Assembly (NCBI RefSeq): GCF_023184515.1
Contig: NZ_JAAHBP010000019.1
Location: 62,001 to 126,000, forward strand
DNA: 64,000 nucleotides
From: Streptomyces sp. D2-8
GTDB taxonomy: Bacteria; Actinomycetota; Actinomycetes; Streptomycetales; Streptomycetaceae
Direction: 5' to 3'
Shown here: piece by piece, positions 38,014 to 48,958 of the stretch
Numbering within the stretch: the first letter of the stretch is position 1
How the letters are laid out: every line of letters begins with the position of its first letter
The notes under the pieces: generated by a model
The model's database searches: none
What the model saw: the letters and a program-made list of their open reading frames with translations, nothing else
Told to the model about the DNA's origin: nothing
Program-made: the position numbers and the translations under genes

Positions 38014-39729
38014 ATGACTGAGTATGGCCGGGGCCAAGGCTCCGAACCGTGGCATCCGGAGGACCCGTTGTACGGGGACGGCGGATGGGGCGGACAGCAG
38101 GCCCATCAGGGTCAGCAGTCCCCCTACGGCGGCCAGCCGCAGCACTATCCAGAGCAGCCGCAGCAGCCGCAGTACGGCGAGTGGGGCACCGGTGACCAGG
38201 CCGGATACGGCCAGGACCAGCAGCAGTACCCGTACGACCAGCAGTACGCGGCACCGGCGCACGGCCATCAGCAGTACCCCGGGCAGCCGGACCACGGACA
38301 TCAGCAGGCTCAGGGCTACCACCAGCAGCAGTACGACACCGGCGGCTGGGCCAACGACCCGCACCAGCAGGTCTCGTACCCCGGTGACCCGGGGGACCCG
38401 TACGGGCAGCAGGCCGGTGCGTACGGCGGGGGCCGGCAGGACTACTACGGCACGCCCGACGCGTATCCGCCCCCCGAGCCGCCCGGCCGGCGAGGGGCCG
38501 AGCCCGCACCGGAACCGGAGACGGGCTGGGACCCCGGCCCCGACCAGGGCGAACACGCCTTCTTCGCGGGCGGGGACGACGATGACGACGATGACGAGCC
38601 GGGGGAGCGCCGCGGGCGCGACGACAAGCGAGGGCGCGGCAGTAAACCGAAGAAGCGCCGCAACGGCATGGCCTGCCTGCTGGTCGTCGTGATCCTGGGC
38701 GGCGGCCTGGCAGGCGTCAGCTACTTCGGCTACCAGTTCTACCAGGATCGTTTCGGCGACGACCCGGACTTCGCGGGTGAGGGCAACGGGCAGCAGGTGA
38801 CGGTCGAGATCCCCGAGGGAGCGCTCGGGTACAAGATCGGTCAGGTGCTGAAGAGCGCGGGGGTCGTCAAGAGCGTCGACGCGTTCGTCGCGGCCCAGCA
38901 GAGCAACCCCGAGGGCAAGAGCATCCAGGACGGCGTCTACACGCTGCAGAAGCAAATGTCGGCCGAGAGTGCGGTCGAACTGATGCTCAGTCCCGAGAGC
39001 CGCGACAACCTGATCATCGCCGAGGGCAGGCGCAACGCCGACATCTACCAGCTCATCGACAAGCGGCTGGAGGTCAAGGACGGCACTACCGCCGCGGTCG
39101 CCAAGAAGGACTACAAGAAGCTCGGCCTGCCCGCCTGGGCGCAGAACCACCCGGATGTCAAGGACCCGCTGGAAGGCTTCCTCTACCCCTCCAGCTACGG
39201 CGTGCGGGAAGGCCAGAAGCCCGAGGACGTCCTGAAGCAGATGGTCAAGCGGGCCACCGCGACGTACGAGAGGTACGGCGTGGCGGAGAAGGCCGAGAGC
39301 CTCGGCCTTGAGGACCCGTGGCAGCTGGTCACCATCGCCAGCCTGGTCCAGGCCGAGGGAACGAGCCACGACGACTTCCGCAAGATGGCCGAGGTCGTCT
39401 ACAACCGCATGAAGCCCGGGAACGCGCAGACCAACGGCATGCTGGAGTTCGACTCCACCTACAACTACATCAAGAACCAGAGCAAGATCGACCTGACTCT
39501 GCAAGAACTGCGGACGTACGACAACCCGTACAACACGTACTTCCACAAGGGCCTGCCGCCCGGTCCGATCGACAACCCGGGCGAGGACGCGATCAAGGGC
39601 GCCCTCAAGCCCACGGACGACGGCTGGTACTACTTCATCTCGCTCGACGGCAAGACCAGCAAGTTCACGAAGACGAACACCGAACACCAGAAGCTGGTCG
39701 ACCAGTTCAACGCCTCGCGGAACAACTGA
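38014..39729 (+). CDS. mltG: Endolytic transglycosylase MltG with long cytoplasmic tail
   Basis: 571 residues. Residues 1-215 are cytoplasmic and low-complexity: Gln/Gly/Tyr/Pro/His-rich to about 150, then an acidic run (seven Asp at 188-194) and a basic stretch RGSKPKKRR. One span follows (about 218-242), a LysM-like part, and the YceG catalytic domain with E448 in LVQAEGT. MltG cuts nascent peptidoglycan strands outside the membrane. E. coli MltG is about 340 residues with a very short cytoplasmic part, so the tail is an actinobacterial addition. ATG at 38014; 123-base gap upstream with TACGGT at 37897 as a possible -10. Confidence 0.93.
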   Translation: MTEYGRGQGSEPWHPEDPLYGDGGWGGQQAHQGQQSPYGGQPQHYPEQPQQPQYGEWGTGDQAGYGQDQQQYPYDQQYAAPAHGHQQYPGQPDHGHQQAQGYHQQQYDTGGWANDPHQQVSYPGDPGDPYGQQAGAYGGGRQDYYGTPDAYPPPEPPGRRGAEPAPEPETGWDPGPDQGEHAFFAGGDDDDDDDEPGERRGRDDKRGRGSKPKKRRNGMACLLVVVILGGGLAGVSYFGYQFYQDRFGDDPDFAGEGNGQQVTVEIPEGALGYKIGQVLKSAGVVKSVDAFVAAQQSNPEGKSIQDGVYTLQKQMSAESAVELMLSPESRDNLIIAEGRRNADIYQLIDKRLEVKDGTTAAVAKKDYKKLGLPAWAQNHPDVKDPLEGFLYPSSYGVREGQKPEDVLKQMVKRATATYERYGVAEKAESLGLEDPWQLVTIASLVQAEGTSHDDFRKMAEVVYNRMKPGNAQTNGMLEFDSTYNYIKNQSKIDLTLQELRTYDNPYNTYFHKGLPPGPIDNPGEDAIKGALKPTDDGWYYFISLDGKTSKFTKTNTEHQKLVDQFNASRNN

Positions 39730-39740
39730 GGAAGACCCTG

Positions 39741-40568
39741 ATGGCCGCACCGCGCCGAGCCGCCGTACTCGGCTCCCCGATCACCCACTCGCTCTCCCCG
39801 GTCCTGCACCGCGCCGCCTACCAGGAGTTGGGCCTGGCCGGCTGGTCGTACGACAGGTTCGAGGTCGACGAGGCCGGGCTGCCCGCGTTCTTCGAGGCGC
39901 TCGGACCCGAGTGGGCCGGGCTCTCGCTGACCATGCCGCTGAAGCGGGCCGTGATCCCGCTGCTGGACGAGATCAGTGAGACCGCTGCCTCGGTCGACGC
40001 CGTCAACACCGTCGTCCGTACCGAGGACGGCCGCAGTATCGGGGACAACACCGACATCCCGGGCATGGTCGCGGCCCTGCGCGAGCACGGCATCGACAAG
40101 GTCGACGCCGCCGCCGTCCTCGGCGCGGGCGCCACCGCCTCCTCCGCGCTGGCCGCCCTGTCCCGGATCTGCCCGGGCGAGATCACCGTGTACGTGCGCA
40201 GCGAGGCCCGGGCCGCCGAGATGCGGCAGTGGGCCGAGCGACTCGACGTCGCCGTCCGCATCGCCGACTGGGCCGACGCCGAGCAGGCCCTGCGCGCCCC
40301 CCTGGTGATCAGCACCACGCCGGCCGGTGTCACCGACGCCCTCGCCCGGTCCGTGCCGGAGCGTCCGGCGGCCCTCTTCGACGTCCTCTACGACCCCTGG
40401 CCGACCGTCCTCGCCGCCCGCTGGTCGGCGTACGGCGGTGCCGTCGTCAGCGGTCTCGACCTGCTGGTGCACCAGGCCGTGCTCCAGGTCGAGCAGATGA
40501 CGGGGCTGGCCCCGGCGCCCCTGGACGCCATGCGAAAAGCGGGCGAACGGGCGCTCGCAGACCGCTAG
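39741..40568 (+). CDS. aroE: Shikimate dehydrogenase
   Basis: 275 residues; reduces 3-dehydroshikimate with NADPH. Substrate pocket SPITHSLSPVLH, the catalytic Lys in LTMPLKRAVIP, DNTDIPGMV, and the nucleotide motif GAGATASSA. GAGGAAG lies 7 bases before the ATG, 11 bases after mltG. Shikimate pathway genes aroC-aroK-aroB follow after one small gene. Confidence 0.94.
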   Translation: MAAPRRAAVLGSPITHSLSPVLHRAAYQELGLAGWSYDRFEVDEAGLPAFFEALGPEWAGLSLTMPLKRAVIPLLDEISETAASVDAVNTVVRTEDGRSIGDNTDIPGMVAALREHGIDKVDAAAVLGAGATASSALAALSRICPGEITVYVRSEARAAEMRQWAERLDVAVRIADWADAEQALRAPLVISTTPAGVTDALARSVPERPAALFDVLYDPWPTVLAARWSAYGGAVVSGLDLLVHQAVLQVEQMTGLAPAPLDAMRKAGERALADR

Positions 40569-40599
40569 TATCCGCTCTCGGTTCCGCAGGGGGCGGAAC
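40566..40599 (+). promoter_or_regulatory. -10 element and 5' hairpin before the repeat protein
   Basis: TAGTAT (40566-40571) overlaps the aroE stop and would start transcription near 40578, directly at the hairpin GTTCCGC/GCGGAAC (40581-40587 / 40593-40599). The hairpin could instead be a weak aroE terminator. Confidence 0.35.
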
Positions 40600-40619
40600 G
40601 GGGGAGGGGAACGTCCGTC

Positions 40620-41024
40620 ATGTCCGCAGGCCTGCCTCAGGCGTCCGTCAAGTCCCAGATATTCGAGTCCCTGCTGGGATTCCTGCCCGACTGGGTGCAG
40701 ATCACGGTGCTCGCCCTGATCGTGCTCGCCGTCGTGGCGTCCTGGGTCGTCAAGATCAAGCGCAAGATCGCCTACCGGCGTGCCGTCCGCAACGGGCAGC
40801 CGGTCCACGCCGCGGCCCAGCACGGGCAGGGGCGCGGAGCGGACTACCTCGGGGAGTACGCACCCCGGCAGGCGCAGCAGCATGGCAGTGGGGCCGACCA
40901 TCTTGGGGCGTACGCCCCGCAGCAGGCCCAGCCCGTGCGGCAGCCGAGCGGCGGCGACTTCCTCGGGGCGTACGCGCCGCGGCAGCGGCAGGGCGACGGC
41001 CCGTCCGCGAACGCGTCCGCTTGA
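40620..41024 (+). CDS. Small membrane protein with three GADxLGxYAPxQ repeats
   Basis: 134 residues. One membrane span (about 28-45) and a basic patch (KIKRKIAYRR) are followed by a soluble tail with three near-identical 14-residue repeats at 73-86, 91-104 and 111-124: GADYLGEYAPRQAQ, GADHLGAYAPQQAQ, GGDFLGAYAPRQRQ. I do not recognise a family. By the positive-inside rule the tail is probably cytoplasmic. GGAGGGG lies about 10 bases before the ATG. Confidence 0.75.
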   Translation: MSAGLPQASVKSQIFESLLGFLPDWVQITVLALIVLAVVASWVVKIKRKIAYRRAVRNGQPVHAAAQHGQGRGADYLGEYAPRQAQQHGSGADHLGAYAPQQAQPVRQPSGGDFLGAYAPRQRQGDGPSANASA

Positions 41025-41165
41025 TGGACCGCCCGCCGGGCAGTCGGCCCCGGCGTGGGAGGATCGGAGATGGCGGACCGGGCCGCGCACCCGGTCACGC
41101 CGTCGCCGTACGCGACGAGGCGCGTACGCAGGGCAGTACCAGAGCGCGAGCACTGAGGAGCACCG

Positions 41166-43950
<2,785 letters not shown>

Positions 43951-44002
43951 GTCCCCCAGCGCTCCTTCCGCCCGAATTCGCCCTACGGGCCGGGCACTTC
44001 GG

Positions 44003-44042
44003 ACCGCCCCCGGCCGTTCACACATCGACGACCGGGGGCGGT
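44003..44042 (+). terminator. Perfect 11-bp hairpin after aroB
   Basis: ACCGCCCCCGG (44003-44013) pairs with CCGGGGGCGGT (44032-44042), loop 18 bases. Confidence 0.65.
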
Positions 44043-44114
44043 ACCGTTCGGTAGCACGCGGGTTCCGCCCCCGCTGTCAGCGCCCATCGCCTGTACGAGA
44101 CGGAGTGGCACCGG

Positions 44115-44966
44115 ATGCAGCACGCAGTGGGTTCTCCGCTGCCGCCGCCCCATCAGCCGGGGCACGGACCGGCCACCGGCTGGTCGCCGGCCGCACACCA
44201 CCCGGGCCCGCCGAACGCGGGCGCGCACCAGGGCTCCGTGCCCGTGCCCCCGCCGCCCCCGGCACCGGGATATCCGGCGCCCCCGCCCGGACCGACCCCG
44301 GCTTCCGCCCCGTCGGCGCCGGAGACCACCGGCCATGTGCCGCTGCCGCCCGGCGGCCCGGTCGCCATGCCGATGGCGCCGCCCGCCACGGCGGTTCCCG
44401 ACCCCGCCGGTACGACGCTCGCGGTGCTGCTCATCGGCCCCGCGGGTGCGGGCAAGACCAGCGTCGCCAAGTACTGGGCGGACCACCGCCGGGTCCCCAC
44501 GGCCCACATCAGCCTCGACGACGTACGCGAATGGGTCCGCTCCGGCTTCGCCGACCCCCAGGCCGGGTGGAACGACAACTCCGAGGCGCAGTACCGCCTG
44601 GCCCGCCGCACCTGCGGCTTCGCCGCGCGCAACTTCCTGGCCAACGGCATCTCGTGCATCCTCGACGACGCGGTCTTCCCCGACCGCCCGGTCGTGGGCC
44701 TCGGAGGCTGGAAACGCCACGTCGGGCCGGGCCTGCTGCCGGTCGTTCTCCTCCCCGGGCTGGACATCGTCCTCGAACGCAACGCGGAGCGCTCGGGCAA
44801 CCGACGCCTGTCGGACGAGGAGGTCGCCCGCATCCACGGCCGCATGGCCGGGTGGTACGGGTCGGGCCTGCCGATCATCGACAACTCCCAGCTGGACGTA
44901 CCGGAGACGGCGAAGGTCCTGGACGACGTCCTGGCCAGGTCGATCGCCAGCCCACCTCAGTGGTGA
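44115..44966 (+). CDS. P-loop ATP-binding protein with proline-rich N-terminus
   Basis: 283 residues. The first about 98 residues are Pro/Gly/Ala/His-rich and probably disordered. Then a compact kinase-like domain with Walker A GPAGAGKTS (108-116), ISLDDVREWVRSGF, ILDDAVFPDRP and ERNAERSGNRRLS, resembling the AAA_33/zeta-toxin/small-molecule kinase group. Substrate unknown. It takes the place after aroB where mycobacteria have dehydroquinate dehydratase. CGGAG lies about 9 bases before the ATG. Confidence 0.8.
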   Translation: MQHAVGSPLPPPHQPGHGPATGWSPAAHHPGPPNAGAHQGSVPVPPPPPAPGYPAPPPGPTPASAPSAPETTGHVPLPPGGPVAMPMAPPATAVPDPAGTTLAVLLIGPAGAGKTSVAKYWADHRRVPTAHISLDDVREWVRSGFADPQAGWNDNSEAQYRLARRTCGFAARNFLANGISCILDDAVFPDRPVVGLGGWKRHVGPGLLPVVLLPGLDIVLERNAERSGNRRLSDEEVARIHGRMAGWYGSGLPIIDNSQLDVPETAKVLDDVLARSIASPPQW

Positions 44967-44975
44967 GCGCTCCCT

Positions 44976-45007
44976 AGGGACGCGGGGAACCGCGCGACAG
45001 CCCCTAC
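44976..45007. repeat. Streptomyces-type intergenic hairpin (GCGGGGAACCGCGCGA family)
   Basis: AGGG-A-CGCGG-GGAA-CCGCG-CGACAG-CCCCT forms a hairpin with a GGAA loop. I recognise this as a common intergenic element in Streptomyces (from memory). It ends the P-loop gene region; the rest of the 179-base gap shows only the -10 of the next gene. Confidence 0.6.
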
Positions 45008-45133
45008 ACACGCGCGGACGGCACACAACCTCGCGCGGCACGCACTCTCGCCGAACAGCACCCCCACCCACCCGGACATACCAGGCACCGCCCACTCAGA
45101 CGCCCTCAACCGGCGCCAAACCGGCGGAGCTCA

Positions 45134-45139
45134 TACGCT
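45134..45139 (+). promoter_or_regulatory. -10 element of a leaderless gene (TACGCT)
   Basis: TACGCT ends 6 bases before the ATG at 45146, which lacks a ribosome site. Confidence 0.5.
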
Positions 45140-45145
45140 CGGGTT

Positions 45146-46261
45146 ATGTCAGAGGTGTACGCGGCCCGCCGGACGCGTCTGAGGGAATACTGCAACGCGG
45201 GCGGCAGCGCGGCGGCGCTGGTCTCCCGCCCCGCCAACGTGCGCTATCTCGCGGGCGCCGCCCCGCACGGCGCCGTGCTGCTGCTGGGCAGGACCGAGGA
45301 GCAGGACCTCCTGGTCTGTGCCGGCCCCACGGCCGACCGTCCCACGCAGGAGCGCCCCGACGAGGCCCTGCACGTGCAGACCCTGCCCGGAGTCGGCGGC
45401 GGTGACCCGGCCGTCGCGGCCGCCGGCATCGCCACGGGCCAGGGCGCCGACTCCCTCGCCGTGGAGGAGCACCACCTCACCGTGGCCCGCCACCGAGCCC
45501 TCGGCTCGGTCGCCCCCCGGCTGCGCCTGGCCAACCTCGGCAGCGCCGTCGAGCAGCTCAGGTTCGTCAAGGACGAGGAGGAGATCTCCTGCCTGCGCAT
45601 CGGCGCCGAGATCGCCGACCAGGCCCTCGGCGAACTGCTGGAGTCGATCCTCGTCGGCCGCACCGAGCGCCATCTCGCCCTGGAACTCGAGAGACGACTT
45701 GTGGACCACGGGGCGGACGGGCCGGCTTTCCCGACGTCCGTGGCCACCGGCCCGAACGCCGGCCGTCCCGGCCACCGGCCCACCGACCGCCGCGTCGAGG
45801 AGGGCGACTTCCTCTCCGTCTGCCTCGGCGCGACGTACCGCGGATACCGCTGCGAGATCGGCCGCACGTTCGTCATCGGCACCGCTCCCGCGGACTGGCA
45901 GATCGAGTTGTACGACCTGGTCTTCGCCGCCCAGCGGGCCGGGCGTGAGAGCCTGGTACCCGGCGCCGCCTGCCGGGACGTCGACCGCGCCGCCCGTCAG
46001 GTCCTGGACTCCGCGGGGTACACGGAGGGCCTCACGGTCCTGACCGGACACGGCGTCGGGCTCGAAATCGACGAGGACCCTCAATTGAGTCCCGCGGCCA
46101 TGGGTAAACTGGACGCTTGCGTGCCGGTCACCGTCGAACCGGGGGTCCACCTCCCGGGCCGGGGCGGTGTCAGGATCGATGACACGCTCGTCGTCCGCCC
46201 CGAGGCGGACGGCGGACCCGAGCTACTCACCATCACGACCAAGGAGCTGCTCGCCCTGTAG
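45146..46261 (+). CDS. M24-family (Xaa-Pro peptidase-like) protein with altered metal ligands
   Basis: 371 residues: an N-terminal creatinase-like domain and a C-terminal pita-bread domain. By alignment to the family pattern, the five metal ligands D, D, H, E, E appear here as C226, E237, H302, E331 and D345, and the second active-site His after HGVGLE is D309. This departs strongly from PepP/PepQ, so it may be a pseudo-enzyme or have a different activity. It lies just before efp, where mycobacteria have pepQ. Probably leaderless. Confidence 0.85.
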   Translation: MSEVYAARRTRLREYCNAGGSAAALVSRPANVRYLAGAAPHGAVLLLGRTEEQDLLVCAGPTADRPTQERPDEALHVQTLPGVGGGDPAVAAAGIATGQGADSLAVEEHHLTVARHRALGSVAPRLRLANLGSAVEQLRFVKDEEEISCLRIGAEIADQALGELLESILVGRTERHLALELERRLVDHGADGPAFPTSVATGPNAGRPGHRPTDRRVEEGDFLSVCLGATYRGYRCEIGRTFVIGTAPADWQIELYDLVFAAQRAGRESLVPGAACRDVDRAARQVLDSAGYTEGLTVLTGHGVGLEIDEDPQLSPAAMGKLDACVPVTVEPGVHLPGRGGVRIDDTLVVRPEADGGPELLTITTKELLAL

Positions 46262-46314
46262 GTAGGCAGGCGCGTGCCCCGGGGTCGTACGTCAGTCCAG
46301 GAGATTCCGCAACC

Positions 46315-46881
46315 GTGGCTTCCACGAACGACCTCAAGAACGGCATGGTGCTCAAGCTCGAAGGCGGCCAGCTCTGGTCCGTCGTCGAGTTCCAGCACGT
46401 CAAGCCCGGCAAGGGCCCGGCCTTCGTGCGCACCAAGCTCAAGAACGTGCTCTCCGGCAAGGTCGTCGACAAGACCTTCAACGCCGGCGTCAAGGTCGAA
46501 ACGGCCACCGTCGACAAGCGCGACATGCAGTTCTCCTACATGGACGGCGAGTACTTCGTCTTCATGGACATGGAGACCTACGACCAGCTGCACGTCGACC
46601 GCAAGGCCGTCGGCGACGCCGCCAACTTCCTGATCGAGGGCTTCACCGCCACCGTCGCGCAGCACGAGGGCGAGGTGCTCTTCGTCGAGCTGCCCGCCGC
46701 CGTCGAGCTCGTCATCCAGGAGACCGAGCCGGGCGTCCAGGGCGACCGCTCCACCGGCGGCACCAAGCCCGCCATCCTGGAGACCGGCCACCAGATCAAC
46801 GTGCCCCTCTTCATCACCACCGGTGAGAAGATCAAGGTCGACACGCGCACCAGCGACTACCTCGGCCGGGTGAACAGCTAA
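46315..46881 (+). CDS. efp: Elongation factor P
   Basis: 188 residues; rescues ribosomes stalled at polyproline. The modification loop reads V-K-P31-G-K33-G-P35, the PGKGP form of the actinobacterial subgroup that is reported to work without lysine modification. Three beta-barrel domains, C-terminal [15 protein letters not shown] at 46315 with AGGAG about 11 bases upstream. nusB begins 2 bases after the stop. Confidence 0.96.
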   Translation: MASTNDLKNGMVLKLEGGQLWSVVEFQHVKPGKGPAFVRTKLKNVLSGKVVDKTFNAGVKVETATVDKRDMQFSYMDGEYFVFMDMETYDQLHVDRKAVGDAANFLIEGFTATVAQHEGEVLFVELPAAVELVIQETEPGVQGDRSTGGTKPAILETGHQINVPLFITTGEKIKVDTRTSDYLGRVNS

Positions 46882-46883
46882 CC

Positions 46884-47318
46884 GTGGCTGCCCGCAACAC
46901 GGCCCGTAAGCGCGCCTTCCAGATCCTCTTCGAGGGGGACCAGCGCGGCGCCGATGTGCTGACCGTCCTCGCGGACTGGGTCCGGCTCTCCCGGGCGGAC
47001 ACCCGGCAACCGCCGGTCAGCGAGTACACGATGGAGCTGGTCGAGGGCTACGCGGAGCACGCGAAGCGCATCGACGAGCTGATCGCGCAGTACTCCGTCG
47101 GCTGGACCCTCGACCGGATGCCCGTCGTCGACCGCAACATCCTGCGGCTCGGCGCCTACGAGCTGATCTGGGTCGATGCGACGCCGGACGCCGTCGTCCT
47201 CGACGAGATGGTGCAACTGGCAAAGGAGTTCTCCACGGACGAGTCGCCCTCGTTCGTGAACGGCCTGCTCGGCCGGCTGAAGGACCTCAAGCCCTCGCTC
47301 CGCCGCGACGAGGTCTGA
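46884..47318 (+). CDS. nusB: Transcription antitermination factor NusB
   Basis: 144 residues; all-helical, works with NusE (S10) on rRNA boxA. N-terminal AARNTARKRAFQILFEGD and C-terminal PDAVVLDEMVQLAKEFSTDESPSFVNGLL. No own ribosome site: GTG lies 2 bases after the efp stop, so translation is coupled. Confidence 0.95.
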   Translation: MAARNTARKRAFQILFEGDQRGADVLTVLADWVRLSRADTRQPPVSEYTMELVEGYAEHAKRIDELIAQYSVGWTLDRMPVVDRNILRLGAYELIWVDATPDAVVLDEMVQLAKEFSTDESPSFVNGLLGRLKDLKPSLRRDEV

Positions 47319-47330
47319 GACAGACCGCAT

Positions 47331-47370
47331 GCCGGAGGGCCCGCAGCGTCACCGCTGCGGGCCCTCCGGC
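47331..47370 (+). terminator. Perfect 18-bp hairpin terminator after nusB
   Basis: GCCGGAGGGCCCGCAGCG (47331-47348) pairs with 47353-47370 around TCAC. Confidence 0.88.
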
Positions 47371-47439
47371 GTTCCCGTGAGTCCCTGGGCCCTGCTCCGG
47401 GCCTCCCTGGGCGGCCCCGCTCCGTCAGGGCCGCACAAC

Positions 47440-47486
47440 GCCGCCGGGGTGGCCGAGAACCATACGGTTCCGGCCACCCCGGCGGC
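47440..47486 (-). terminator. Hairpin terminator after bldD
   Basis: GCCGCCGGGGTGGCC (47440-47454) pairs with 47472-47486; inside, GAACC/GGTTC adds 5 pairs. It lies just downstream of the minus-strand bldD stop, so nusB and bldD each have a hairpin. Confidence 0.85.
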
Positions 47487-47512
47487 ACGTTTCTGCTGGA
47501 CCCGCGGAGCGG

Positions 47513-48016
47513 TCAGGCCTCCTCGTGGGACGCCACCGCGCGACGCGCGTCCGCGTCCAGGACACCCCAGCTGATCAGCTGCTCCGTGAGGACGGACGGC
47601 GACTGGTCGTAGATGACGGCCAGTGTGCGCAGGTCGTCCTGGCGGATCGACAGCACCTTGCCGTTGTAGTCACCGCGCTGCGACTGGATCGTGGCCGCGT
47701 AGCGCTGAAGAGGGCCCGCCTTCTCGGCCGGCACCGTGGCCAGCCGCTCCAGGTCCAGGACCAGCTTCGGCGGCGGCTCGGCGGCTCCGCCCGGGGTCGT
47801 GCCCGGCAGCAGCTCCTGCACCGGAACGCCGTAGAAGTCCGCCAGCTCGGCAAGGCGCTGTACGGTCACGGCACGATCGCCGCGCTCGTACGAACCGACC
47901 ACGACCGCCTTCCAGCGTCCCTGGGACTTCTCCTCGACACCGTGGAGGGAAAGGCCCTGCTGGGTGCGGATCGCCCGGAGCTTGGCCCCGAGCTGTTTGG
48001 CGTATTCGCTGGACAT
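47513..48016 (-). CDS. bldD: Developmental regulator BldD
   Basis: 167 residues, the known length. N-terminal XRE-type helix-turn-helix (AKLRAIRTQQGLSLHGVEEK, then VVGSYERGDRAVTVQRLAELADFYGVP) and a C-terminal domain with the c-di-GMP signature R114-G-D116-x8-R125-Q-D-D128. BldD with tetrameric c-di-GMP represses sporulation genes during vegetative growth. ATG at 48016 gives the published N-terminus MSSEYAKQL; a 5-codon extension is open but not used. Its promoter carries a BldD-like operator. Confidence 0.97.
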   Translation of the reverse strand: MSSEYAKQLGAKLRAIRTQQGLSLHGVEEKSQGRWKAVVVGSYERGDRAVTVQRLAELADFYGVPVQELLPGTTPGGAAEPPPKLVLDLERLATVPAEKAGPLQRYAATIQSQRGDYNGKVLSIRQDDLRTLAVIYDQSPSVLTEQLISWGVLDADARRAVASHEEA

Positions 48017-48072
48017 ATAGCTCCCCGGCACTGTGTCGACGCGTCTGGCGTGGGTGCCAGGCCGCGCGGCTG

Positions 48073-48115
48073 GTAACTCACTGTGAGGTTACGCAGCGTT
48101 ACTCTGCCGCGTCAA
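48073..48115 (-). promoter_or_regulatory. bldD promoter with overlapping operator
   Basis: On the minus strand: TTGACG (48115-48110), an 18-base spacer, TAACCT (48091-48086), start near 48079. The near-palindrome GTAACCTCACAGTGAGTTAC covers 48092-48073, from the -10 to past the start. It contains the TCAC/GTGA half-sites of BldD targets; BldD is known to repress its own gene. Confidence 0.75.
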
Positions 48116-48211
48116 GCCGAATGGTCCGCACCGACTCTTCCGTGGTATCGGCGTTCCGTTAGGCCGAGTAGGTGATTCGAGGGGGCCATCGGAGCGATCG
48201 CGGGGACCTGC

Positions 48212-48217
48212 TACCGT
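48212..48217 (+). promoter_or_regulatory. -10 element of the pyr operon (TACCGT)
   Basis: TACCGT would start the transcript near 48225, about 22 bases before the PyrR loop. The -35 is not obvious. Confidence 0.4.
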
Positions 48218-48246
48218 GTATGGCGCAATCCCGACGTCCTTTAAGG

Positions 48247-48272
48247 TCCGTCCCGTGAGGCGGAGAAGGAGG
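48247..48272 (+). promoter_or_regulatory. PyrR-binding loop overlapping the pyrR ribosome-binding region
   Basis: TCCG (48247-48250) and CGGA (48261-48264) close TCCCGTGAGG (48251-48260), which matches the PyrR RNA consensus UCCNGNGAGG. AAGGAGG (48266-48272) follows one base later. UMP-bound PyrR on this loop should hinder ribosome access, as proposed for mycobacteria. Confidence 0.75.
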
Positions 48273-48282
48273 TCCGTTTCTT

Positions 48283-48858
48283 ATGGACTCGCACGACACG
48301 CACGACACGCAGTCCGATGCCCGGCCCGTTCTCGAAGGGCCCGACATCGCGCGGGTACTGACCCGCATCGCCCACGAGATCGTCGAACGCGCCAAGGGTG
48401 CCGACGACGTGGTGCTCCTCGGCATTCCGACCCGGGGCGTCTTCCTCGCCCGGCGGATCGCCGACAAGCTCGAGCAGATCACCGAGCGCAAGGTTCCGTG
48501 CGGCTCGCTCGACATCACCATGTACCGCGACGACCTGCGCATGCACCCGCCGCGTGCGCTGGCCCGCACCGAGATCCCCGGTGACGGTCTCGACGGCAAG
48601 CTCGTCGTCCTCGTCGACGACGTGCTCTTCTCCGGCCGCACCATCCGCGCCGCCCTCGACGCCCTGAACGACATCGGGCGCCCGCGCGCGGTGCAGCTCG
48701 CCGTCCTCGTCGACCGCGGACACCGCGAACTGCCCATCCGCGCCGACTACGTCGGCAAGAACCTCCCCACGTCGTTGCGGGAGACGGTCAAGGTCCAGCT
48801 CGCCGAGGAGGACGGTCGCGACACCGTGCTGCTCGGTGCCAAGCCGACCCCTCAGTAG
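48283..48858 (+). CDS. pyrR: Bifunctional pyr regulator / uracil phosphoribosyltransferase
   Basis: 191 residues, PRTase fold with the PRPP loop [17 protein letters not shown] and the PyrR-typical MYRDDLR and [19 protein letters not shown]. It senses UMP and binds a stem-loop in pyr mRNA; a matching loop lies just upstream. First gene of the pyrR-pyrB-pyrC-PH-carA-carB-pyrD-pyrF cluster. Confidence 0.96.
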   Translation: MDSHDTHDTQSDARPVLEGPDIARVLTRIAHEIVERAKGADDVVLLGIPTRGVFLARRIADKLEQITERKVPCGSLDITMYRDDLRMHPPRALARTEIPGDGLDGKLVVLVDDVLFSGRTIRAALDALNDIGRPRAVQLAVLVDRGHRELPIRADYVGKNLPTSLRETVKVQLAEEDGRDTVLLGAKPTPQ

Positions 48859-48958
48859 CGCTCCAGGCGTACGCCGCCTTCGTATGCCCGCTGGTTGCGC
48901 CCTCGCGCGCCCGTCTGCCCCCATTCTCCCGAATGAACTGCCTTACGGAGCCTGACAG

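Noticed and set aside
47457-47470. LexA-like GAAC...GTTC near nusB/bldD
   Set aside because: The spacing is six bases, not four, and it is the inner stem of a terminator hairpin.
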